A stretch of 34,525 bases of DNA from Verrucomicrobiales bacterium (GTDB lineage: Bacteria; Verrucomicrobiota; Verrucomicrobiia; Verrucomicrobiales; DEV007), in assembly GCA_029213065.1 (NCBI GenBank), contig JARGPH010000046.1, positions 1-34,525 on the forward strand, written 5' to 3'. Numbering within the stretch: the first letter of the stretch is position 1; each line of letters starts with the position of its first letter. The position numbers and the translations under genes are program-made. This document shows, in pieces, positions 1 through 13,400 of the stretch. Under the pieces are notes generated by a model that had not been told where the DNA came from, did not search any database, and saw only the letters and a list, made by a program, of their open reading frames with translations.

Positions 1-1480
1 ACTCAGCGTGAGGGTGAAGTTCTCGTCAGCTTCGACGATATCATCGTCCTTAAGCGCTACCGTGAAAGTCTGTGTTTCACCGGCACCGCCTGTGAATGTC
101 AGAAGCTGAGTTGTGCTTGTGAAATCGACTCCCCCTCCAGCGGCTGTCCCCGCAGCAAAATCAACGTTGACCGTGAAGCCATCCTGAACCGCGTTGTCCA
201 GGGTCGCGGTGAAAGTCATCGTTCCGTCCTCGGAAACGCTGACATCTTCAATCGTCACCGCAGCGGTGTCGTCGTCGATGATGGTGGTTGTGACGGCTGC
301 TTCGGTGCCCGAGAGAACAATGTCGGATCCGGTGGTCGAAGTGGCATTGCTGAGAACGATGTCGAAAGTTTCATCGGCCTCGACGACGGCGTCGTGCTCG
401 GTATCGAAGCTGAAGACGATGTCGGCCATGGCATTTCCGTCGCCGGTGTAGGTGAGGGTCATGCCATCCCAGCTCAGGTCTGTCCGCCCCGAAACGGCAG
501 CGTGGAGCGCGTTGACGAAGTTGGTATTGGTATCGTAATCATCGCTGTCAGCGGTATCACCGGGCGCACCGAGTGTGATATCCACGGAGGCATTTTCAGC
601 CGTCTGAAGAATGCCGTCGAGACTGATCGTGTAACTGCCAGTGGCGCCTTCATTGACGTTGCCCCCGCCGGTGATCGACCAGGTCGCGGTGTCATTGTCA
701 ATGATCGTCGTTGTCACCGTCGTGGCCATACCGAGTTGGACATCACCGCCCGTGATGCTGTTCGCGTTGGAAATGGTCACTGAGAATTCTTCAGGTCCTT
801 CGACGAGAATATCGTCGGTCGCCTCAAGGTTGATGACGAGGTCCGTCATGCTCGTGCCGCCGGCACCACCCGTGTAGGTGATGACTCCTGAGCCCGAATC
901 AAATGCGAGGGAGCCGGGGCCTGAATAGGCACCGACTGCTGTCGTGACTGCTGCCGCGAACGCCTCATAATCGGCACTGTTGGTTTTGTCAGCGCCGGTG
1001 CCGTCCGCCAAATTGATCTGCACCGTGCCGGTCTCGTTTTCGTCAAACGGTGCATCAAGGCTCAGCGTGTAAGTCACGTCATCCCCCTCCGTCACCGGCG
1101 ATCCACTCTGAGTGAGCGACCATTTCGCGACATCATTGTCAGTCACGGCGATGTCGTCGATTTCGACGGTATCGAGTCCCGCGCTGGTAAAGTCGATCGA
1201 GGCAATGTGTGGTCCTTCAATGAGGGCGTCGTCAAATGCTGTCACCGTCACCAACTGCGGCGTCGTTCCGTTGGTGGAGGTGAATGTCAGATTCACCGCG
1301 ACGCCTTTCCCTGCCCCCAGGTCGATGTCGATATCGGGAGTCACCGTGACCGTAACATCCGATCCGGGAAAGGCATTGAGACTGACGTAGACTTCGTCTG
1401 TCGTGCCTCCTTCGGTCACATCTGTAGATCCGCCACTCTCAGTGACAACGATAGCAAGCTCAACGAGTTTGATCGTTTTA
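1..1480 (-). repeat. Calx-beta-like modules at the window edge (four)
   Basis: Four modules of about 137-140 residues each end with an acidic Calx-beta signature: TAFDDALIEGPHIA (near 1,225), EATDDILVEGPEEFS (near 810), TEHDAVVEADETFD (near 395) and DDDIVEADENFTLTLS (near 30). Each also has a 'VTEGGxxxYTLSL'-type opening strand, such as DVTYTLSLDAPFDENETGTV at 1,021-1,080. Calx-beta domains bind calcium and are common in large adhesins. The last module is cut by the left edge, so more may follow. Confidence 0.85.
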
Positions 1481-4400
1481 TCCGTCGTATCGATTTCGAC
1501 ACCGTATCCGGTAGGAATACCTGAGACCGCTGCGAAAGTTGCACCGGTCAGGGTGCCCGTGTAGCTCGCGATGAGGTATTCCGCATCGTCCGCTGCAACC
1601 AGTTCTGAAAAATTAAACGTCGCTCCGGAGATATCGAGATCGCCATCGATGTCGATGACATCAGCGCTGCCTGCCGCAGTTCCGTCGACATCGACGAAGA
1701 ACGTGCTACCGGCTTCGAAAGTAACTCCGTTTTCAAAAGTCAAAGTGCCGACACCACCGACGCCGGGAAGAAGGTCACCGTTGTTACTCACTGTAGTCAA
1801 GCCGCCGACCGTGCCGGTGCCACCAAGGTTACCACCGCTGGTAACTTTCACTTCTCCGGTTGCGAGACTGTTGTCTCCATTGATCAAGAGAGTCCCGAAG
1901 GTCACACGAGTGACTCCGGAATAGTCATTGGTATTATTGGTAAAAATAACGGGGCCGCCGGTATGCGCATCGACGGATCCCGTCCCCGTGATCTTGCCAT
2001 CAATCGTCAGTGAGCCATTTTGAGGGGCTGCCAGGTTGAAGTGATTCTCGTTGCTTTCCGAGGTGGTGATGGTTCCGGACACCGTTGCCGTAGTTCCCAA
2101 CGCACCTACGACTTGAAGGAATTTACTGGTTCCGTTATCCGATACATCAATATCAGATTGAACGTCGATCCCCCCAACGATATTGATCGTCGCATTGGTC
2201 GCGCCCAACGTGCCCAATGCCCCCAGCCCTGTATTACTGGAAACAACTACCGTCGAATTGACCTCAATCTGAGTGTTGCTGTGCGTATTGTTACCGGACA
2301 ACTCCACGGTGCCCTCGTCACCGGCGGCGTTGCGCTCAATGTTGATTTGATTGCCGCTGATATCGCCGGAAATCGTGAGTGTGTCATCAGTCCCGGTGAT
2401 GATATCAAAATTCTCGGCCAAGTCTTCATTATTGATAATAGCCGCTGCGATTTCTGCAGTATTCGTTCCGGCCTCGGCGAAGCTGATTGTCTTCACACCA
2501 CCATTGGCATTCGCGGTAATCGTCGTCGTAGCCGCAACGATGATATTTGGAGCAACCTCCAAAGTGGTAGAACCGCTGTCAAAGATCATCTCTGCACCGA
2601 GCGCTGTGTTGCTTGCTGCGCGAACAGTGGTGCCACTGTCAGCGAGAATGACGCCCCCCAGCAAGAGACTGTTTTCACCGGAGAGAACCAATGTCCCAAC
2701 GTTAGTGTTGTTGCCATTATTGAGCACGGTGATGCGCCCCACGCCCTCGATATCACCGGACAAAGTCAATGTATCCCCGGCACCGGTAATCACTTTGAAA
2801 TCGCCCAGGGTGCTTTCCCTGATGTCAATGTTTCCTGAGATTTCCGCAGAGGCGTTACCCGAGTCCACCACCTGAATCGTCTTACCATCTCTGGTGTTGC
2901 TGATGATGAAGTTATTGGCGAGGTTCACGCCGTTGCTCAATTGCAAAACGGGATCACCAGTGGTCGCTGAGTCTGAATCCCGAATCGTCACACCACTTGT
3001 GCCCAAGCCACCACTGGCTTGAACAATCATAAGACCTTCGCCCAATCTCGTCGCGCCGGAGTAAGTGCCTGCTGTAGTGATAGTGAGCGTTCCCACACCT
3101 TCCTTGAACAAAGAGCCTCCGGCACCACTAATCGCTGCGCTGGCGATGCTGTCGGTTCCGCTGACATCAAGGATCAGTTCGTTGGCACCCAGATCGACAG
3201 TGTTTGCGAAAATGACATCTTCAGCCGTTAGAGTAGCATCTGCGGTCAATGCCAAAGCATCGTTGTAGCTTTGATCGCCTGTCGTCGTGACGTCGGCAGC
3301 AACACTCACGGTTCCATCCGCGTTCGTGGTTAATGAGGTCAACGCGGTTCCTCCACCGACAATCCCGCTGAAAGTGGTTACTCCACTGCCGACACTGTTC
3401 ACCGTCAGGGCATGCGCCCCGTCGATCGTATTTCCAAAGGTCACGTTGCCGCCTTCGATTACGACGTCGGCACCGAGAGTAACGACATCGTTGAGTGAAA
3501 CGTCACCCGTTGCCGTGATATCGACTGCAAGCGCGAGGCTTCCGTCGCTGTTCGTAGTCAGTGAGGACAATGCTGTCGTGCCTCCGACCTCGGCGGTGAA
3601 GGTAGTAACACCGCTACCCGTGGAATTTACAGTAAGTGCCTGCGCGCCATTCACGGTGTTAGCGAAAGTCACATCGTTTGCTGTGATCACTGAATCGCCT
3701 GCAAGATTGACGCTGTCTCCAAAAACAGCATTTCCCGTCGTGGTGATGTCAGCCCCGATCGAAGTCGTGCCATCGGCATCCGTTGTCAGTGAAGTCAGTG
3801 CTGTATCGCCTCCGACAACGCCGCCGAAGGTGGTTGTGCCGGCGCTGTTCACTTCGAGCGTCTCAGCGCCATCGACTTTACCAGTAAAGGTCGCGTTAGC
3901 CGCCGCAATCGTAGTCGCGCCACCAAGGACGACATCACCATTCAACAAGACATTCCCGTCGGCAGCGACACTGCTGGACAGATTGATCGTCTCCGCATTC
4001 ACCGTGAGATTGCCGGTGAGATTGGCTGGCAGGGAATCGATATCGACTGAGACAATATCATCGCTGGCATCACCGCCTGTATTAGCTGTCACGACGACAA
4101 TCGAATTCACGACACCGGATACGAAGACCGAGTTCGCATTCGGACGAGTCATTTCACCGGCAGCAAAACCGGTCGTGGTCAGATTCAATGAGGCATCGGT
4201 GATTTCATACTCGCCGGTTCCGGCATTGTAACTGATTGTCAGATTATCGAGGCTGTCGCTGTTGATATCGGTGATCGTGAGGACACCACCGGTCAGGTCG
4301 ACATTAGTCTCCGCCGCGCCCGCAAAAAGGAGCACATCATTGCCATCATCACCCACATAGGTGATCACGTAGTCATTGGTTCCGTCCGAGACGTTTGCCC

Positions 4401-7400
4401 CTTCGAGGAGGCCATTAAAGGTTCCCGAGACCGGCAACGCCCCGGCATTTTCGATCACGGTGATCGTGTTGCCATTGCCCGGCGTTCCTGCCAGGGCATC
4501 GACATCAAGGATCGAATCCGCGCCAAGCGTAACGGTTCCGGCAACGTTGACCAGGTCAGCCGAAGTGTTGCCGTTGATTTCAAACTCCAGCTCATCGGCG
4601 ATCGTGAGATCACCCGCAAAGCTGAGTGTTCCAGTGCCATCGACGCCGGGTTCAAGAGACCCACCTGCTTGAATCGTTGTGTCGCCACCGACGGTGCCCG
4701 TTCCGCCGAGGATGCCGCCGCTTTCTACAGAGACGAGACCAGTCGCGCCGCTGTTGTCTGCATTCACCAACAACGTTCCCGAGATCACCGAAGTCGGCCC
4801 GCCGTAGCTGCTTGCAGTTGTCAAGATGACCGCTCCACTGCCGATCGTCTCAATACCACCGGTGTTCACGATCGGACCCGCAACGGTGAGACTGTCACTA
4901 TCACCCGTGCGGAATGCGAGGCGAGCACCACCGCTGTTCTCGTTCAAGCTGATCGTGCCGGAAACCGTCGCGGAACTGACGCCTGAGTCATCCAATTCGA
5001 TCGACTTGCCGTCCCCAATCGTTCCAATCACAATGTTATTGGCAAGGTTGATGCCATCGGTGAGGCGAAGCGTAGGATTGATATAACCATCCTCAAGTCT
5101 CACACTGCCGCTACCGAGAGCGAGATTGTCTTCCACGACCAGTGTTCCCGACCAGAGCCGTGTTCCCCCCGTGTAGCTATTCGCTTCTGTGACAACAACG
5201 GTTCCTCTTGAATTAAATTCGATCGCACCGTCGCCGGAAATCTCGCCACCGAGGGTCAGTGTATCACCCGATCCTGCAATCACGTCGAAAACAAAGCCGG
5301 CGCCGGTCTCATCAACGACAATATTGCTGTTGATGGACGCAGTAGTCGCGCCGGCATCTTCAAGACGAATCGTCTTGCTGCCACCGGTAGGATTCACCGT
5401 GATCGTGCTGGATGCAGCGAGATTCACACCTGCCGCAAGCTCGAGAGTGGTATCATCGTTGTCGAAAATGAAATTAGAGCCAAGCGCAGTATCGCTCTCA
5501 GCACGAACCGTCGTGCCACTGTCTCGCAGATAAATAGAACCGATCGTGTTGTTCCCGGACAGGGTAACGGAGCCAGCTTCGGTCGTGCTACCGTCTTTGG
5601 CGATGTTGATTGCCCGGTTCGCTCCAGACCCACTGATGTCACCAGACAAGGTTAGGGTGTCGTTCTCTCCAGTGATAAACTGAACGTTTGTCTCACCTGT
5701 CTCGGCGATCTCAATGTTCCCGCTGATCTCGGCGCTCGCTGAGCCGGCACCCACCAGTCGAAGTTGTTTTACGCTCCCCCAGTTGTGGAAGAGGAAGTCG
5801 TTCTCGATATCGAGTCCGTCGATCAGGTCGATGATCGGAGTTCGGTAGTAATTCTTGACTGTGACCAGGCCTGTTCCAAACGCGTCGCTGTCCTTAACCG
5901 CAATCGTTCCCTGACGAACTTCTGTACCGCCCGAATAATCACTGGCGCCTTCAAGCGTGATCGTTCCACCCGAACTTTCAAGCAGTAGCCCTCCCGTGCC
6001 GGTGATAGCGCCCTGCAGTGCGTTTCCTGCACCAGTGGCTATCATAGAGAGAGTGAAAGTCTGCAGATCGACTGTATTGGCAACTACGACATTCACACCG
6101 GAAAGTTCCACATCCGCGGTTACGACCATGGCATCGTTGTAGGTCTGCGCGCCGGTCGTCGCGATATCAGCGCCGATATTTACCGAACCGTCGGCATTGG
6201 TAACGAGTGTGGTCAGCTTCGTAGTGCCGCCGACTGCATCGTTAAATGAAGTCACACCGGTCCCGGTGCTGTTCACTGTCAGCGCCTGAGCCCCGTCGAT
6301 GGTGGCATCAAAGGTGATATCATTGCCCTCGATTACCGTATCCTGTCCGAGGTTGACGCCACCGGTAAAGGTCACATCACCACCTGCGGTTACCGTCGCG
6401 GTGTTCAGGTTGATGGTTTCAGCAGCGACCGAAAGATCTCCCGCAAGCGATGCGGGCAAACTGTTGATGTTGACGGTATCAACCGTGCCGGGAGTACCAT
6501 TCTCCGTGACCACGTTGATGCTCGTCACGAGAGAGGCATCGACGCGCACCGTGAAGGCATCGGGACGAGTGATGTCACCACCACTGAATCCTGTCGTCGA
6601 AAGGACCACATTTGGATCTTTGATTTCGTAGTAAGGATTGGCACCACCGACGTAGGAAATCTCGAGTGCATCGGCTGTCTCGGTATTGATGTCCGTGATC
6701 GTGAGAGTGCCGGTCATCGAGTCAAACCCGACATTGGTCTCAGCGGCACCGGCGTAGAGAACAACGTTGTTACCGTCGCCTCCGATGTAGGAAATCGTGT
6801 ATTCATCGCCGTCTCCAGCGGTGATGACATCGCCCTGGCCGTAGGTGCCGAAGATTCCGGCGACGGCATTCGCGCCCTGATTATCAATCACGAGGATCTC
6901 GCTGCCCAGTGTCGCTACTCCCGCCACGATTTCATCAATGACGAGATCACTGCCGGCAGAAAGAGTAACCATACCGGTAACGTTGAGAAGGTCACCGTCG
7001 CGGTCGAACTGGTAGTCACCAGCGAGAATGAGATTGGTCAGTGTGAGCGTGCCACCGCCATTGTCTCCCGGCGCGAGAATGCCGTCGTCTTCGAGCGTGA
7101 CGGTGGTGTTGAGGACACCGTTCGAGCCCTTGAGTGTTCCACCCAATTTCACGGTGATCGCGGCGAGTGTTTCGCTGCTGTCCGCGTCGAGCGTTGCGGA
7201 GTCTTCGATCACGATGCTTGAGGCATCATTAACGACATCATCGTTCGCAAGATCAAATTCACCGGCGCTGATTTCGACAGCGCCCGCCCCCGCATCGAAC
7301 GAGTTCACGGTCACGTTTCCAACTGCTTCAAGGAACTGATTCCCGCTACCGGCTGCCGTGTCGGTAGCGATCGCGTCTGCATCGACGACAACCGCATCAC

Positions 7401-10400
7401 CGGAGGCTCCAATCGCACCGGCTCCGGCGTTCAGTGTCACCACAGCTGCCGTGACCGAAGTCGTGCCACCACCGTTAGTGATATCACCCGTATTGGCCGT
7501 TAACGTCGTATTTTTGTCATCCGTATCAAGACCTTCGACAGAAATGCTGCCACCGATGACTTCGAGATCGTAGTCACCTGTGCCGAGATCAACCGCGTCG
7601 ATATCGACGGCACCGCTTCCGGTCGTCGCTGTACCGATGGTGATTTTGTTAGATGAAGCCAGCGTCGCCAGCTCATCATCATCGAGATTCAAGTCGCCAG
7701 CTCCGCCTCCAAGTCCAATTGTTGAAGTGTCATCCTGAGGACGGATGAAAACTTCACCTGCACCGGAGTCGATCGAGGAAGTGGCATCAATGACCGCATC
7801 AGCAGCGACGATTGTAATCGTGCCATCATTCGAAGCAGTGCTGACGACCGCGCCTGCTACCGTGATGATTTCGTCAGCGGCATCGACGTGCAATTCATTA
7901 AAGACATTGCTACCCCGGAATTCGACATCAGAATCCGAATCGGACTGTGCGTGAAGATAAGTCACTCCCGCAACACCGACGCTGTCGTCCGCGCCATCGA
8001 CGCGAATCAGCGCGGTGTTATTGTCCGCTGAATCCGGATCACCGATATGGAGATCCTGTGCCGTGATTCGAGCCAGCTCGTCCTGTCTGATACGCATGTC
8101 GCCAAAGGTGCTTCCCTGGAAGACCCCGATGGTGCCCGTCGTGCTACGCGAAACGGTCACCACGCCCCCGGCGGCGCTGACACTGCCATCCAATGCAAGG
8201 TCGGTCCCGCGCAAGTCGACCGTTCCGCTGGTGGCGGTTAGAGTTGTGCCGGTGGACGTGTCGATGCGTGCCTGATGATTGATCACCGTGATCCCACCTC
8301 CGTTGCCGACCGTAATATCTGCGAGGTTGGCAACGCCAGTTCCACCGGTCGGCGTATTGACTTCAATCCGCACTGCGTCCGGATCGGTGCTGTCGGAAAC
8401 GATGCCGGCACCGGATTGCATTGTGAAAATCTGGGCGCCATCCCCGTCGAGGTTGGCGGCAATATGCAGGCGGCCCTGACCGTTCACCGTGAGCGTTTCG
8501 TTGGCATCGATGCGCACAAGATCGTGACTGTCGATGTCGATCAATCCGCTTCCAACATCGAAAGTCGTCGTATCAATGATGATGTTGGCAGCCCCACCGC
8601 CGTCGTTGCTCAGGTTCGACACAGCCACGGTTCCACCGTCACCGGTTGTCAAATTCCCACTCAGGAGCACATCTCCGGAGCCAGTCCCGATGCCCGCATT
8701 ATTAACCGCGAGATGAATCGCATTGGCACCGGTATTCGAGGTAGTCAGCACTGCGTCGTTGAGGAGCAAATTACTAACCCCATCTCCATCGCTGTTAGCG
8801 ATCACCGAGATAGTCGAAGCTCCCGCGAGAATCGTTCCTTCCAGCGTGACTGCTGCCTCTCCGTCCACCTGAACGGTGACATCGCCAGCTCCGGCAGCCT
8901 GGATCGTCGTTCCGGCCAACTGTGAGATCGGCCCCTCGCCGTCGACATCGATGTCGACCGTTGCGCCGGATCCTGTGGTAATATTGGCGATATTCGCACC
9001 GGCGTTCCCTGTCGCGAGCACATGGTTCACGTTGATATCGACGGCGTTCGCACTCGTCGAATCGGTCACGATCGCAGATCCGGGATCCATGTCGAAGCCC
9101 TGAGCCCCGGCACCGTCCTGCCCGGCATTGACGACCAGATCGCCGCTACCGATCATGGTGAGAGTTTGATTCGTATTGATTCTCACGTAGTCCTCAGAGT
9201 TGAGGACAAGTTGCTGAGTCGCCCCGCCAAGAGTCACGGTGACGTCGTTGACGAAAAGGTTGGCACTATCGGCTCCATTGCCACCAAGCGTTGATGCCTG
9301 AACGCCACCACCGGATGTAATGATTCCCGCCAATGTCAGATCCCCTCTTCCATCGCTCGCTCCATCAGCGTTGGCGCGAAGCGAAATCGCGTCCGCATCG
9401 GTGTTGGTGGATATCAGTTCAACCGTGTCGTGAAGCAGCAGAAATTCAGTTCCGCTACCGTCGCTGTTCGCTATGGCCAGGAGTTTTGAACCTCCGGTGT
9501 TGATCACACCTTCGAGGTGCAGAGATCCTTCCGAGTCTAGATTCACTGCGACATCCCCGGCTCCTCCGTTCGAAGCGATCACACCGTCATCACTGAGGCG
9601 CAGCGTCCCGGCACCGTTTAAGTCTACGTCGACACCGGCACCGTCGCCTGTCGTAATGGATCCCAGCGTGATGCCTGCATTGCCGCCATTGGCATTCAAA
9701 ACAGTAATGGTTACGGCATCTGACAAAGTACTGTCAGTAACAATCGACGCACCGGACTGCATATCAAACCCCTGGCTTCCCGTGCCATCCTGTCCGGCTT
9801 CAGCAACCAATTTTCCGCCACCGGTGAGAGTCACGGTCTGACCACTGAAAATCCGGATCATGTCTTCAGAATCCAAGGTTATCTCCTTACCAGCTCCAAG
9901 AGAAATGTCAGTGTTCCCGGAGAAGAAAATATTGGTTTGGTTAGCTGGAATGCCGTTACCGGTCAGGTTTGAAACCGCAATGCCACCGGCACTGTTGAGA
10001 TTACCTGACAAGCTTAAGTTACCACTGCCGGTTCCGCCTGTCGTATTGGTGACAAGGGAGATGGCATCATTATCGGTATTGGTGCTGTTGAGCGACGCCG
10101 TCGAATGAACGGTGAGGCTTTCATTTCCTGATCCGTCGCTGTTCGCACGGGCGTTGATTTTGCCGTTCCCTGCGTTCACGGTGCCCGACAACGTGATTGC
10201 GCCGACTGCATCCAGAATCACGTTGACCTCACCATTGCCTACCGCGTCAATCGTGGAGCCATCGCGATGCTGCAGGGTACCCGTCCCGTCGACGTCGACG
10301 GTGATGGTTCCGCCGTCACCTACTGTGACGTTTTCCAAATCCGCACCTGCCGTCCCGCCGAGGACATTAATCTTCACCGCATCAGCGGTCGAATTCGCCA

Positions 10401-13400
10401 CCGAAATCGTTGCACCGGCTTGCATGTTGAACCCCTGATTTCCACTGGCATCCAATGCCGCATTGGCAGTGAAGGTGCCGTCGCCAAGCAATTCGAGAGT
10501 TTGGCCAGCAATGATTCGAATCCAGTCACTGGCATCCAGCTGTATATCAGCGTTGGTCACTTCGAGATCACTGACGAAGATATAGGTCTGATTGTTGCCC
10601 GAATCACTCACTGCGGTTACCGAAACCTTACCCCCGGCTCCGGTCGACATTTCTCCGGCAAGATTGATAGAACCACTGCCGCCGGTGCCAACTCCGGAAT
10701 CATTCACCGTGAGGGTGATTGCATCCGCAGTCGTGTTGGTGGTATGCAGCGCTGCCGTGGTTGCCATATCGATGCTTTGCGCTCCGTCCGCGTCAGTATT
10801 GGCATCCAAATCAATCAGTCCGCTACCCGCATCGACGACTCCGGTGACGCTGAGTGCATCGTCGGCATCGATCACGACATTGCCGCTTCCCGTGGCGGTG
10901 ATATCGCGGGTGGTCAGGGTGCCACCGCTGTGATGAGTGACCGTGACGCTTCCATCAATCCCCGTGATGATGCCCGGGAGTATAGAATTGGCTGAACCGC
11001 CATTTTCGTTGGTGACGAGTTCGAAGCTCGCTCCGGGATTGTTCAACGTCAGGGTGTGGGCAGCGTTGTTATTATCGTATCCAGTGCCACCTAGATCGTT
11101 AGTGTTCGCTTCGATGCGCACCGAGCCGTCTACCACGACGCTACCTGTCTGGTGAATTCGGCCACCGCTAAGTAGAGTTAGATCGTAGCCCGATCCGGTC
11201 AAATCGAGGTCACCGATCCGGAAGGGGGTGCCTCCAAGCGTTGAGTCCGTGCGTCCGATCGTCACCGTTCCGCTGATGCTGAGATTGTCGGTCAGCTCCG
11301 ACGCGCTCAAATGGAGTCCGCCGGTTGTATCGCCGACACCAATTGAGGAATTTTCCTGCTGGGCAAAGGTCACGTTCGCTGCGGTCAGAATCGCAGTCCC
11401 CGCACCACTGTCGAGCGACACATCTCCGCTCTGAATCGACACATCGCCGGAGAAGGTTGCGTTACCTGCGAGAGTAACGACATCATTGCCGCTCTCACCG
11501 GTGATTACAGTAAGGTTGGTGACATTGTGGTCGTTGTCCACCTCGTTGATCGTCACTGAGTCGTTGCCGTCGGCGGTACCAGTTGACGTATTGATGATGA
11601 CATTAATCGTGTTGGAAATAACTGCTGTCTCGATCAGCGTTCCACCATCAATGGTCCCCCCTACGACCAGAGCATCCCCGGAAGGACCTGTGCCTTCAGA
11701 AATCGTCAGGGCATCGTCGTTGCCGGTCGTAGCAACCGTGACCGTCATGAAATTATCATACTCAACCGGCTCGAGACCCGTGAAGTTGATCGTGCTCGTA
11801 TCACCACCGCTGGTGATGATCACTTCTCCTGAGCCAAAGGTAGTCGCACTCGGAGTGTAGGTAGCTACCTCGCCACCCGAACCAAGGAAACGCAAGGTGT
11901 CGGAGTCGTCGTTGCCCTCGTAGTTGACACTCCCTGTGATATTTGCCAATGGATCGCCATTGCTGTAGTCGATCGTGACGAGATCGTTACCCTCCAGTGC
12001 ATCAATGTTGATGTCAGTCACGCTGGCCGCCGGACGGCGACTTTGCACCACGCCGTTGACAGTCGTGACCAGGCTGGTCGAGTCCGACGGATCAAGGCTG
12101 ATGACGACGGTGTCATCGTTTGCCGTAAGAACCGGAGCAAGGGGGCCTTTCACCGTAATGACAACATCGTTCCCGTCACCGCCGGTGTAGGAGATGTAGG
12201 CCTCGAGTCCACTGCCAAGAAAGTTTGGGCTGATTTGATCTCCGCTGCTCAGCCCGTCGAACAGGTCGTCGACGGCCACATCAGTGCCATCGTTGAGGAT
12301 GACTACGAACTCATCGTTCGCGACCGGTGTATAACCACTCGCAGTGTTGGAGAACAGCAAGCTTCCAATGCTGGCAACATCGAGATCACCTGTGAAATTG
12401 ATCTGATCGTAGGTTGAAGCGTCGGTTACATCGAAGATATACGCGCCGTCGCCCGCCTGAAGTTCGGTCACCGAGATCGTGCCCACTGCATCGGTTTCAC
12501 CCGGAGTGAACTTGCCGCCGCTTTCGACATAGATTGCCGCCGTCAAGGCACCGTCACCCTTGAGGACACCGCCATTTTTCACCGTTACCGAAGCAACCGT
12601 TTCTGCAGAATCGGCATCAAGAGTTGCGCCGTCTTCGATAACGATCGCATCGCTGTTGTTGATGACATTATCTGTCGGAAGTTCGAACTCTCCGCTCTCA
12701 AACGTCACCGTAGCGCCGGCCGCATTGATGCCGCTCACGGCGATTCCATTTACGGTGGTGAGAAATTGATTTCCTGCCGTCAGTGTCGTTAGCGTTGCCC
12801 CGTCGACAACCACTCCGGTGCCACTGACACCAATGTCACCCGCAAGGGTGATCAGCGTCACATTCTCCGCCTGGAGATCGTTACCTCCACCGACACCGGT
12901 AATACCACCGGTGCGCGCCGTCACTTTGAGATCATTCGCGGCTCCGACATTCAGGTCCTCAACAGAAACCGATCCGCCAATCACTTCGACACCGTAGTCA
13001 TAAGCCGGATCGCTGAGATCGAGCGCATCAACGTCAACAGTTCCGGTTCCCGTCTCGCTGCCGATGATCAGGGCTGTTGCCGGATTCAACGAATTGATCA
13101 ACCCGATATCCACGAGCAAATCGCCCGTGGCACCGGCACCCAGTCCGATATCACTGGAATCAGTGGCTCCCTGAATACGAATCGCTCCGCCAAAGGCTTC
13201 GACGATGTCTTCGCCGACCGGATTGCCGTCGATCTCCAATTGGTCTGCCGCAAGCGTGATGTTACCTGCGGTCGAATGAATTTCCGCACTCCGATGCAGG
13301 AAAATGCCTTCCTGCGATGTGCCGGTGACGACGATGTCTCCGGTGGTGGTCAAAAACGTGGCACTGTTGTTCCCCGAGACGTAAACCCCGTAGTCACCCG

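Noticed and set aside
3241-10990. Regular repeats as a CRISPR array or satellite DNA
   Set aside because: The repeats are conserved at protein level but diverged at DNA level, with periods that are multiples of three and an open frame throughout. They encode protein modules.
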